Assembly: GCA_021292105.1 (NCBI GenBank)
Contig: CM037870.1
Coordinates: 65,122,515-65,186,514 of the forward strand
Source of the DNA: Anadara kagoshimensis
Taxonomy: Eukaryota > Mollusca > Bivalvia > Arcoida > Arcidae
DNA length: 64,000 nt
Direction: 5' to 3'
In this document: piece after piece, positions 34,401 to 44,989 of the stretch
Layout of the letters: every line of letters starts with the position of its first letter
How positions within the stretch are numbered: the first letter of the stretch is position 1
The notes under the pieces: model-generated
The model's input: the letters and a program-made list of their open reading frames with translations, nothing else
Databases searched by the model: none
What the model was told of the DNA's origin: nothing
Made by a program: the position numbers and the translations under genes

Positions 34401-36825
34401 TACCTAGAACGATGCACACTGAGCAGATTGTCCTACCTAGAACGATGCACACTGAGCAGATTGTCCTACCTAGAACGATGCACACTGAGCAGATTGTCCT
34501 ACCTAGAACAATGCACACTGAGTAGGTTGTCCTACCTAGAACGATGCACACTGAGCAGATTGTCCTACCTAGAACGATGCACACTGAGCAGATTGTCCTA
34601 CCTAGAACAATGCACACTGAGTAGGTTGTCCTACCTAGAACGATGCACACTGAGCAGATTGTCCTACCTAGAACGATGCACACTGAGCAGATTGTCCTAT
34701 CTAGAACAATGCACACTGAGCAGATTGTCCTACCTAGAACAATGCACACTGAGCAGATTGTCCTACCTAGAACGATGCACACTGAGCAGATTGTCCTACC
34801 TAGAACGATGCACACTGAGCAGATTGTCCTACCTAGAACGATGCACACTGAGCAGATTGTCCTACCTAGAACGATGCACACTGAGCAGATTGTCCTACCT
34901 AGAACGATGCACACTGAGCAGATTGTCCTACCTAGAACAATGCACACTGAGCAGATTGTCCTACCTAGAACGATGCACACTGAGCAGATTGTCCTACCTA
35001 GAACAATGCACACTGAGCAGATTGTCCTACCTAGAACAATGCACACTGAGCAGATTGTCCTACCTAGAACAATGCACACTGAGCAGATTGTCCTACCTAG
35101 AACGATGCATTTAGAAGTAAGTATTATTGTTAAACAGTATGAGCAGGCTTTTGATTGATTGAATGAAGTTTTTGCCCCAGTCAAGGATAGTTCACTTATA
35201 TCACAATGTCACCTGCTGTAGGTTTAGTGGCAGAAATTTTTACCTTTGCAGTGCATCCAGAAAAATGTGACATGGGCATCATTTTTTCAATGGCCTTTCT
35301 GAAGGACCTATTGGTTTTTATTTCTGAATGCTGAGTGCTTAGCTAAAGAATAGTTAATAAGTATAGGGTTAAACAAAACTTTTCAAAAATGTGGGTTTTT
35401 GGGACTCCAATAAAAAAATAAATGAGGTCCAAACTTACAAATGTGGGTCCCATAGCTGAATTAAATTTAAAATTATGATTATATAGTCCTAGCGTGGCGA
35501 TTATGTTGAATTTTGAAAATTGAAACAATCAGCTTTAAATGCAACGTTTTCCGATGCACGGATTCATGAATCACACGCCATTACATTTTTTGTGCATTGT
35601 ATATAAGCCCGCTTTAACCATGCTGTTAAAAACACCTGATCTCTTATAGACATCAAGTCAAACGAGCCCGACTACACAGGTTCTGGATCAAGTGTCTTTG
35701 AGTCTTTATCTTTAGGTGTATAATTAAGAAAATCGCCATTATGACAGTTCATGCAAGCTACAGCTGTCAAAGACATTGACATTACGTGTCTAACTGATTT
35801 GATACAAATACGACTACGAGCCATTCAAAATTTTGCTTGAAATTTACGAATACTATTTTTACACATCAATGTATTTATAGTACGCTGGGGAATTCCAGCA
35901 TTTAGAAAGTTTTCAAAAAATCCTCGTCTATTTACAGAATTTTCAAACTGAGTTCTCAGTTTAGTCAAATTGGTAAACATAATTTTTTAGCGTCCTTCTG
36001 GATGCATATGATAAAAAATTTTGCGTCCAACATAATTTATTTTGCTTAAAAAATGCAGAATTGCCCATCCCATAACACCCTGCTTACTAAGTATTTTTAA
36101 TTCTTTAATTCCATGTTCACAACCAGATCTCTTGCATACAAAGCAAGCATTCTATACTGACCAAACTGCCATTGTAGTATCAGTATGAGGAGGTGATTTA
36201 AGTCAGATTGTCTTACATATCCATTCAATTTTTTTAAAAGAAAACAGTAAATGTTTATTGTGATGTTTGTATGACCATTTCCTGTCCAAAGTATTTAAAC
36301 CACTATCACCAGTATGCATTAATATCTGGTCAAAAACAAACATACCAATCCATGTCCAAACCATGTTAAAAAAAAGTGAAAACTCTGAAACTGGACAATT
36401 GAACTAAACACATGGTAAGCACCCCAGTTCAGCTAGCTACACCAGCAATGTGTAAAATCGAAATAAAGAAACAATTAACTATATGGGGTCTTAATTATAT
36501 TGATGGTAATTTTGGAGACATTATACTTATCAACAATACCGTGGTGATAGCCACAAAACTTCAAAAGACCTTCAAAAGCCTGAGTTTGCAATATCTCTGC
36601 ATCAACATTTATTTGCAAGTAGCCTCATTGATATCTCGGAGATGTACAATTAACTATTCAATGTTCTCTATATCTCTATTTCTAAAACATCCATATTCAT
36701 TGTTTTTGTTAAGATGTAGTTGTTTGTTTTTATTTTGATTTAGCACATTTCCTGTGGAAGCCATGTATGCACCAATCAAATTCTTTGGAGCAGATAAAAC
36801 AATGGACACATTCCATAAACAGTAA
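28488..36825 (+). CDS. Membrane-anchored short-chain dehydrogenase, SDR16C (retinol dehydrogenase-like), 6 exons
   Basis: NAD(P)-dependent oxidoreductase; relatives (RDH10, SDR16C5, HSD17B11/13) oxidise retinol or steroids at the ER or lipid droplets. Exons: 28488-28679, 29699-29821, 30405-30545, 32318-32556, 33930-34055, 36744-36825. They sum to 903 bases, 300 aa, in the family's range. A hydrophobic N-terminal anchor (residues about 5-28, LLWVIVKVFVITVSSIVLW) precedes KKRK. The cofactor motif TGGGRGIG is at residues 43-50, NNAG at 121-124, and the catalytic set is S174 (MNS), Y187 and K191 (YCSSK). The C-terminal part, FPFMLPPLKEEYVSRRTVDA then VLPRIMH, fits the SDR16C tail that follows the substrate loop. 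It ends GADKTMDTFHKQ. Exact substrate cannot be told from sequence. Intron 5 holds a satellite made from its own exon 5. Confidence 0.93.
28975..29295 (-). mobile_element. SINE (family A), reversed
   Basis: The reverse complement shows the head TAGCTTAGTTGATAGAGTG, CCTTAATATATGGGAGGTTG, GTTTGAACCCAGGCTTGGG and the core CACCTACAGCTGGTGACATC. In intron 1 of the SDR gene, antisense. A second diverged repeat precedes it at about 28790-28970. Confidence 0.72.
29510..29533. repeat. Poly-C tract
   Basis: About 22 C in a row in intron 1 of the SDR gene. Length is unreliable in such tracts. Confidence 0.8.
30640..30790 (+). repeat. Dispersed repeat, family C fragment
   Basis: Shares TAATCCATGTC, ACTGACA, ACTTCCATCA, AGCTAGCTGCACCCACCATGTG with 36330-36610 and 44340-44700. 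Non-coding; class unknown. In intron 3 of the SDR gene. Confidence 0.45.
31004..31976 (-). mobile_element. Tandem-repeat element, copy C (reversed, complete ends)
   Basis: Begins TTTTTAGCTCACCTGAGCGG with inverted GGCTCAGATGAGCTATTGC and finishes with AAGGCCCATGGGCCTCTTG, the same two ends as copy B but in reverse. It holds about three tandem units (AAAGGTCAAGGTCACAGATG and ATGGGTTCAAAGGTCAAGG). This short complete copy shows that the central unit number varies from about 3 to 13 between insertions. In intron 3 of the SDR gene. Confidence 0.8.
32575..33270 (+). repeat. A-rich degenerate minisatellite in SDR intron 4
   Basis: About 30 irregular units of 20-24 bases, TGTATGTTCTCAAAAAAGAAT, starting about 20 bases after the donor of exon 4. 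It includes a poly-A run near 32847-32870. No coding meaning. Confidence 0.8.
34120..34275 (-). mobile_element. SINE (family B) fragment, reversed
   Basis: Reverse complement: GTGGCTGAGTGGTCTTAAGC head, then GCCTCTCACCAACTAGGTTTG and ATCCAACTTAAGACTGG. It touches the left edge of the exon-derived satellite. Confidence 0.6.
34280..35118 (+). repeat. 33-base satellite made from SDR exon 5, ending in a splice-donor copy
   Basis: About 25 near-identical 33-base units, ACTGAGCAGATTGTCC-TACCTAGAACGATGCAC, in the intron after exon 5. The unit copies the exon stretch that codes for SEQIVLPRIMH; the repeat reads TEQIVLPRTMH. The last unit runs on into ATGCATTTAGAAGTAAGTA, matching the true exon end (ATGCATTTA...GAAGTAAGTA) with 15 bases missing, so a donor copy closes the array. 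Because 33 is a multiple of three, several frames stay open on both strands (up to 305 codons), but no acceptor is seen at the left edge. Very low divergence points to recent expansion. Confidence 0.93.
35155..35350 (-). mobile_element. SINE (family A) 3' fragment, reversed
   Basis: Begins with the tail TGATTGATTGAATGAAG, then the reverse of CACTAAACCTACAGCAGGTGACATTG. The tRNA-like head is absent. It sits at the right edge of the exon-derived satellite. Confidence 0.65.
35351..36329. other. Unique intron 5 sequence of the SDR gene
   Basis: AT-rich DNA without repeats I can place and without a credible open frame. Confidence 0.4.
36330..36610 (+). repeat. Dispersed repeat, family C copy
   Basis: AAAAACAAACATACCAATCC, TTCAGCTAGCTACACCAGC and ATACTTATCAACAATACCG recur at 44340-44700 in the same order. 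In intron 5 of the SDR gene. Confidence 0.5.
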
Positions 36826-37931
36826 GAAGTTGACCTTATGCATATTATCAATGGTGCTGTATTTTGAAAATTAGATAGTACTAATGCCTAATACATAGAC
36901 AAACACTATTGACCTGTCTACTTGACCTTTAATTGAAATATTTATTATGGACCAGAGCATTGATGTAAATCAAGGGAATACATGTTAATTTTAATCTACA
37001 TCATGGGGAAATGTTCATTGTTTAATACATGTATGTTTATGTATTAACTGGAAATCCTGACATTACCCATGTATTGGGTAGATCATAGTATATGTTATGT
37101 GAATATTCTTAATGAAAGGTCAAGCATACAGGTCAATGTTGTTTATATATTTAGTTAATTTAGCTTTTAATGTTCACACTTATACATGTCCAATTCAACA
37201 TGTAACAGACATTATATATTTTTTGAAAATTTAAAAGGATTTTTTATGTCCCGGACCTTTTGATTAAAAGGGGGATATAAAATTTGAATTTCTGTCTCTC
37301 CATTCATCCATCCAGACACTTTTTGTCGAGAGTAATTCTCCAAAACTATGATACACTATTTTACCCTAGAGAAAGGCAAGCTACATGTAATATGACATCA
37401 CAATATATCACTTTGAATGATCACTTTGAATTGTTGTGTCATTGGTATGAAAAGAAATATTGTACTTTTTGCATAGTTTAGGTGTATTTTTATGATAAAA
37501 AGTTTAGGAAACAGGTATATAATGGATATTAGAGAAAAAGAATGGACCACCTTGTTTTATTGGATACACAGATCTCAACTCTATTGGATGGGATTCAGTT
37601 TTTTCCAGGCCTTAGCATGCTTGGACTGGAAAATAATGAGCGTCACTCCTCAGGTTGAGATTTCGATGTTTCCACTGCAAAACAGGGTAGATTTTATTAA
37701 TCTAGTGTCGAAAAGTCTTTGAATATTTTTGTCTTTCATTACATAGTATTTTCATAACAGGAAAGTTTACATAATACATGTATATAGAACACTACTAGTA
37801 TATGAAATTGTCTTCTGAAAATAACACACCGAATTCTCAAAAAATTGTATGCTTTTCTAAGGATATATAATTTCAAAGGATAAATATTTTTTTTTTCTAT
37901 TTCCAGTGTATTCATTTTGTATTAAACCAAA
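36826..37931. other. 3' flank of the SDR gene
   Basis: No gene is seen. 37240-37420 holds a dispersed repeat start (TATGTCCCGGACCTTTTGATTAAAAGGGGGATAT) that recurs at 38790-39000 and, as a short piece, at 33525-33560. No clear single poly(A) site. Confidence 0.4.
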
Positions 37932-38321
37932 TTACTGTCAGAGCCGGTCTGTTTGTGACAGTGAATAACGCTTTATTTTTGTAGAAAACCAAATAAATCT
38001 GAATAAAAATTGATAATATTCACTTACTTGTACCTAGGCATAACAGGAAATTTGTATCCACATCCTTGATTAGCCTAGAATATTTCTGCACAGAGCAAAA
38101 CATTGGCAACTATGGGGATTAAACATGTTGGAAAACCAGGCAAATGGCGGATTCCTTTTCCTATCTACATAATTACATTATGACAATCACGGCTGGCATA
38201 CAGATTTTTAGTTACAACTAGGCACAAGTTAATGAATAATATCAATTTTTATTTAGATTTTTTTGTTTTCTATGGAAAAAAGAAGTAATCCACTGTCACA
38301 AACAGACTGGCTCTACAGTAA
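37932..38321. mobile_element. MITE, 390 bases, about 100-base inverted repeats
   Basis: The left end TTACTGTCAGAGCCGGTCTG and the reverse complement of the right end TTACTGTAGAGCCAGTCTG continue as imperfect inverted repeats through TTTGTGACAGTG and AAAATTGATA for about 100 bases. No coding. Diverged relatives are at 43300-43760 and 46820-47105. Confidence 0.8.
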
Positions 38322-39469
38322 GGTACAGTCTTCCTGATTAGCTAGTTAAAAAGTAAGATTTTGTAAACAAGGACATGGTGCCTATGTCTATCTTGTCTAT
38401 ATAAAATATATTTGAAACCAAACATTGGAATTAAATTTGGCGAAAAACAATCCATTAACACTAAGTATATCTTTGTAGGATATGGAAATCTGTTCTATTG
38501 GATTGAAAATTTAAGCAAGCTCTCCTGACTCAGAGCTCTACCCCTTGGGTGAGAATATTCTATCCTACATTGATACATGTACTGTTAATGGATTCGCATA
38601 ATATACATATATTATTAAGTCAGTTGTTGTCTTGAATGTTATTAGTTACATACATGTATACTTATGTGCAAAAATGGAAAGAATTCCCAATATTCTTTAT
38701 TTTATATATGTATAAATTGGTTAAATGTAATTTTGGTAAACACAAATTGATTCTGAAAAAATGTCATAAAATTTTTAATCCTGTCCAACTTTAAAGTTTA
38801 TATCTCCTCCTTTTCAAAATGAGGGGGATATTAAACTTGAAATTCTTGCCTTCTGTCCATCCATCCAGATACTTCATGTCCAAGACAATTCTCCAAAACT
38901 GTAAAGCGCTGAGATTTGGTGTGAAGCATTGACATTGGTAGGATTTATGTATATCATTAACTTCATATGGTTTGCTCATTTTCCTGGAAGTTGTTGTCAT
39001 TTAAACAAAAGAGCAAGTACATACTGACAGAGAATCCTAATTCACTGAATTTCCTTGTTAAAAATTACAATTTGAAAAGTTAACATAATGTACAGGAAGA
39101 AAAATATAAATACATGTACCTGATTTTCTGTGTTTAGTAATGAAAATGTTATAAAAATAAATTGAGCTTAGAAAATTAAATTGAACATGTTAAATACCAC
39201 AAACAATTGAATTATAAGTATCTAAATTGAAAGACTTTAGGCGTGGTTCAGTTTGATAGAGAAATGTACATATACATACTTTAAACATTGATAGAGTCGG
39301 AGGGATATTGGTTTGTGTTCAGACAGGTTGCTTTCATGTTTTAAGTCGTTTTATTTACATATATATGATATATTTTTGTTTTACATTCTGTCTCAGTATA
39401 TATAAACATGTACACGTAAACAGTAGATATACTATTTTTAAGACAGCCATTTATCTCCTAATTCACTAG
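38322..39469. other. Intergenic, AT-rich
   Basis: Holds one copy of the GGGGGATAT dispersed repeat (38790-39000: TATATCTCCTCCTTTTCAAA, CATCCATCCAGATACTTCATG). Nothing else is recognisable. Confidence 0.4.
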
Positions 39470-40640
39470 TATAGCACACTATTTTAAAAAGCATAAATGT
39501 CTCGAACAATACCAGTTTATCACACTGTAACTATTTTTGAAAAAGGATAAATGTCTCGTTTAGTGACAGAATGCCAGTTTATCACACTAAAGCTATTTTG
39601 AGAAAAATGAAAATCCCCTTTAGTGGCAGAATACCAGTATATTACACTATAGCTATTTTAAAAAAATAAATGTCTCCTTTAGTGAGAGTTTTATTTTGAG
39701 GAAAAGCATAAATGTCTCTTTTAGTAGTGACAGAATGCCAGTTTATAACACTATAGCTATTTTGAGATAAAGCATAAATGTCTCCTTTAGTGGCAGAATA
39801 CCAGTATATCAAACTATAGTTATTTTTGAAAAAAGATAAATGTCTCCTTTAATTTCAGAATGCCATTTATCACACTATAGCTACAAATGTATTTTGAAAA
39901 AGCATAAATGTCCCCTTTATTGGCAGAATGCCATTTATCACACTATAGCTATTTTGAAAAAGCATAAATGTCCCCTTTATTGGCAGAATGCTAGTATATC
40001 ACACTAAAGCTGTTTTGTTAAAAGAATAAATATTTCCTTTAGTGGCAGAATACCAGTTTATCATACTATAGCTATTTTGAGAAAAAGTTAAATGTCCTTT
40101 AGTGACAGAATGTCATTTTATCACACAATAGCTATTTTGAAAAGGTTAAATGTCTCCTTTAGTGACAGAATACCACTTGATCACACTATAGATGTTTTAA
40201 ACAGGATAAATGTCTCCTTTAGTGACAGAATGCCAGTTTATCACACTAAGCTAATTTATAAAAAAGGATAAATGTTGCGTTTAGTGACAGAATGCCAGTT
40301 TATCACTCTAAAGCTATTTTAGTTTAACACACTTGGGCTATTTAAATGTCTCCTTTACTGGCAGAATACCAGTTTATCATACTATAGTTATTTGAAAAAA
40401 TGATAAATGTCTCAGTTAGCTACAGAATGCCAGTTTATCACATCTTAGTAATTTTTAAAATGGTAAATGTTGCATTTGGTGACAGAATGTCAGTTAATCA
40501 CACAATTTAAATCTTTAAGTGACAGAATACTAGGATCATAAGTATATCACTCTATTTTAAAGACAGATATACATTTTTCTCCTTTCATCACAATACAAGT
40601 ATATTACACTGTTTTAACATTGATGAAGAATAAATGTCTG
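39470..40640. repeat. Degenerate ~60-base satellite
   Basis: About 18 diverged units: AAATGTCTCCTTTAGTGACAG, AATGCCAGTTTATCACACTA, TAGCTATTTTGAAAAAGCAT. Frequent indels suggest an old array. No coding frame. Confidence 0.8.
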
Positions 40641-43299
40641 TTTAGTCTCTTTGGTAGTCCTATTTTAAACTATTAATTATAATCCTACAGATCTAGTTTT
40701 ACCGTTATGTACAGTAATTTCCATGTTGTCATAACAGTTAGTCATGGTAAAGTTAATTTTAAATTTTTTATTCATTTCTTATTGTTTTTCTTACTAAATA
40801 TTCCTTCTAATTTTATTATTGTTTTTACCATAAATATTTTCATTTGTTTTTATTATTTTAATATTAACATACAGTTTGAGTTAAACTTTGAATTTTAATG
40901 TTTATGGAATGGGTTAAATAGAAAAAGTCCTAGATTGTGGTAAGACTTCCTTTTGGTACATCCCCAATTGAATTCTGTGTGACATTTTTGTAAAATTATT
41001 TTTACAGAAATATTATGATAGCTTAATTCCATCATTTTTAAGCTTAAAAATCTAAGTTAAAATATAAGCCAAGGATACAAGTGTGTCTATATAGATGGAA
41101 TGGAAACAAATGTTGAGGAATGCATAGCCATTCAGATTTGCAAAAGACCTTTTGATAAAAAACATTCACCTACAAAACTACAAAAACTGCATTCAAAACA
41201 TTTACAATATTGATCACATGACCAGTTTGTTAGCTGGAGATCTATAATTTTTCAGTGGGACCTGTAATATTTTGTAAAATTTCCTAGATATCTATATAAT
41301 TGTGTTTTAAATCAAATAGCACTTTAATCTCATTTGGAACACTGAAGATTGCTGTAAAATTAAACTTAATAAATGATGATTTGATTTGTTAAGCAAAACA
41401 GATTCCAATTTAATTTCAATTTGGTCCTTTGTTTTAATTTCAGTATATTTTGTACCTTATGCATTGTGTTAAATTTTTAGACTAAAAACTTGATCACAAT
41501 GGTGTAGTGTATTTTTTTAATCATAGCGATTTTACAATTAATTATACATGCATGTATATACAGTTTGATTTACCTATATGAATTTGTGCCAATTTAAAAA
41601 TGAAGGGATTCCATTGTTAGTTGTTATAAATGGTATTATTTTATTGTTAATATTGTAAAAAATAAACGACTATTTTTATCTTTGTTAATAATTCATAGAT
41701 ATATTATGTGCTTAAAATTATATAAATATTATATGATTTATGTTAAATTAGGCAGCTTGTTTAATGATGGAATGGCAATTTAGGCTTCATTTGACACACC
41801 AACTTGGTAATCTCCAAATTCCCACTCGCCCCCTTACCCTCTGTAATGGTCTGCACAGTCTGAAACTTTTTAAAACATTTACGACACACATACTCTGAAT
41901 AACATAATTTTTACGGGAAAACATGAGATGATAAGATTCCATATACAATGGAAATAATCGTTCCACACAAACGTTAAGGTATTATGTGGTATAGGGGCAA
42001 ACTCAATTTGTTTTATACGCTAAATGGATGTTTAATCTGAAGCCCAAATTACCAATAATGTCTATATGAAGCTTAAATAACGTGAATAAGTTTTATGCAA
42101 ATTAGATTGATCTTATGCCTTAATTAATGTTATTTTGTCAATTTCTTATGATAGGAAAATATAAAAAAAGTTTTATTGTTATTTTATTTGAATTGCTATT
42201 TTTATTAATGTATGAGAAGACACATTTAACTTTAAAATAAATAGCAAATGCAATGATGAACATATGGTACAAGTCATGGTTGTATTGTGAGAAAAAGAAT
42301 CATATATCATTTACAATGTAAGATATCTGAAACCCGGATAAATGTGTTCAATGTCAAGAAGTTCTTGAAAGGAAAATAGTCATCCTAGTCTGAGATATTT
42401 CTATCGTCAAGATCTTGCATTATTGCTGTTTTAGAATTCTTATATTCGTGCACCTCGGATTAGAAAAATTTATGGCAAGAGCAATACAAATCTCTTGGAA
42501 GACCTTTCCCCACCATGATTTATCAATGAAAATAGAAGTGCATTGATGGTTAAGAACATGTTAAAATGGATTATTTTTATTGAATTGATGTATTTTTCTC
42601 TGCAAGAATAAGAATCGTTTACTAACTGTGGTACCAGATAAGGGAATTTCAACTTTTGTTATAAGATATTTTGTCCAGAACTCGCAAGCCTTGTTCGAAT
42701 CAAATGGTTCGAGATTTTCCTATTTATACTACAAGAAGCGATAGATTCTATTTTTCTCAACTCGAATCCACGTTAGATTGTGTTTACCTAGTCATTATTT
42801 TTATTTTATTATCTTTATAATTATTATTACTATAGTTTTAGTTTTTTCTTCAAACCAGTGTATTCAAGTAACAATGGTGCTAACTATTCAAAATAATTCA
42901 TTTCATAAAATTATAGATTGAATATTTTATGATAATGTTCATGTAAGATAATTGTTAAATATAAATAAATAGTATTTGATATTTCAGTGGTTAAATTGAA
43001 TTAAATTTGCTTATTGATATAAAGCAACATATATGTCACCAATATTGTGAAATCCTTAATTTTCTGGTATCCCAATTTTCGTGGACACCCTGATTCCAAA
43101 CGACATAGCATAAAATACAAATTTGCCTTAAATGTTAACTACAGATTAAGAATTCATAACTCAAAATAAATTTTTCTTAGATACACACAGGAAAATTGGA
43201 CACCACGAAATAAATGATTTCACAGTATATAGTATTTTTATATGAAATAGAGTATTTTGCTTTAATTTTTTTACTGTAAATGTATACGGTAGGCAGGTG
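40641..43299. other. Gene-free AT-rich stretch
   Basis: About 2.6 kb of AT-rich DNA in which I see no exon, RNA gene or clear repeat. Open frames are below 65 codons and of low complexity. Confidence 0.45.
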
Positions 43300-43760
43300 C
43301 TATCAGAGTCGCCGTTTTGGTGACAGTGAATTATGTCCAAAATTCAAAGGAAACTCAAATTACAATTCGTTTTGATTTGAGTTACTGAGCCACAGTAGCA
43401 AAGTAGAAATATACCTGCGTAGTAGGCATTTTTCACTTACTTGAACTTAGTTATAAATTGAATGGCATTTTATATGCATACCCTTGATTGCTTTACAATA
43501 TTTCTGTTAGTAAGGCGCTGACACTATAGAGATTTTACACATTGTAGAATATGGCAATTTGCACATCATTTAGTACATATGACATAAAATGTCACCATGG
43601 ACATCACTTGCGATGTAAACATTGCCATTTCCAACATCATTAACATAAACCATTCTCATAGCGGCAACGTTTTCTTTTCAACAGAAATATAATGTGGTAA
43701 TCAAAGGTGAGCTGAATGACTTTCAGTTATGACTAAACTCATGCATGTGAATGATATGAA
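43300..43760. mobile_element. Diverged MITE relative of 37932-38321
   Basis: Shares TCAGAGTCGCCGTTTTGGTGACAGTG, CACTTACTTGAACTTAGTTA, CTTTACAATATTTCTG and ends with GACTTTCAGTTATGACTAAACTC. The inverted repeats have decayed. Confidence 0.55.
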
Positions 43761-44034
43761 GCATTATTTATAATTATTGGATGAGAAAATTGTGCATATT
43801 CACAAAAAAGTAACGCTGATAGTAGTTATAAGAAAGGTTACAATTAAAATTATCGTTCTTAAATTCACAATTTGTTTCATTTTGTTTGATTGACTGTCAT
43901 TGTAATGGATGACATATTCGTGCAACTGCTGTATTGTTCTTGCGTTACTGTGTAATAACGAAGGTTCATTATGTCCCCATACAAATTTCGGGGGCGGCGC
44001 AGAGGTCCATTGGTTTTCCGGATGGTGCAACACC

Positions 44035-44175
44035 TCTAACCATCTATTGAGAGACTCTCACAATCCTGCTCGGGGCAGATCCTAGTGTGAGAAAATTTGT
44101 CAATTCGACTGCCGACGATACTTTCTTTTCTTCACCATCCACTGCCTTGATATAAGTCAAAGAGATCTCTTCTTT
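44035..44175 (+). mobile_element. SINE (family B) fragment
   Basis: GGGGCAGATCCTAGTGTGAG, AAAATTTGTCAATTCGACTGCC, CTTCACCATCCACTGCCTTG, ATATAAGTCAAAGAGATCTC. Confidence 0.6.
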
Positions 44176-44339
44176 TCTCAAAAATCATTAACATGTCTTA
44201 TTAAAACTGGAAAGGGACCATTTTTAGGCTGAGCAAATGTGCCATTGCATATTTATACATAAAAACAAATCAATAAAATTTACCTATCTAAATTATTTGT
44301 CTTAGATCCATGAAAATTGGACATCAGATAGATAGTATA

Positions 44340-44700
44340 TAATCAAAAACAAACCCACTTATCCATGTCCGAATCACAATCCAGAATCAAAGTAAAAGCT
44401 TTGGAACTGACAGTTAGGTTAAACACTTCCACCAGAAAGTAAGGCCGGGTGCTCCTAAAGGGTAAGCACCTCCTGTTTAGCTAGCTACACCTGCCACGTG
44501 TGTTATCAAAATTGTGTGAAAGGAACATGGAACTATGGGACGTCAAATATATCCAGGACAATCCTGGACACATAGACATCAAACTTATAAACAATACTGT
44601 GATGACGGCCATAAAACGTTTTGAGGGCCTTGATAAGCCAAGGATTGCAATATCCCTGAGTCAACCAGCCTGCTTCGTTGCACAAAGTCCCCGTAGTGGG
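44340..44700 (+). repeat. Dispersed repeat, family C, longest copy
   Basis: AACAAACCCACTTATCCATG, CCGGGTGCTCCTAAAGGG, TTTAGCTAGCTACACCTGCC and ATAAACAATACTGTGATGAC. Parts recur at 36330-36610, 30640-30790 and, reversed, at about 48760-48860 and 62410-62490. Confidence 0.5.
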
Positions 44701-44989
44701 AACAAGCTCTACCCAAGCGTATTAATTGTCAAACAAATACAGGAGAAGCAGGTTTATTGCTGCATAGAAAAGGAAAGTTGACAATAGCAAAAACGAAGTC
44801 ATCACGTTTGTCATAAGTTTCAAATGTAGCCTTTCGTGGGCGTCATAATTTAGATATAAGTCTAAATATGAAGCAGAACTTGGGGAATCAGTCGTATTGA
44901 ATTCACGGTTTTTAAATAATAATTTTTTATGAAATATAGTTTACCTCTAATTATTTACTGTATCAATACATTTATATGTATATACATAG

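Noticed and set aside
34267-35184. Open frames of up to 305 codons on both strands over the 33-base array
   Set aside because: They exist only because the unit is a multiple of three and lacks stops; no start context, acceptor or domain is present.
40707-40898. Hydrophobic 63-codon frame
   Set aside because: Low-complexity AT-rich DNA (Phe/Ile/Asn codons); no supporting context.
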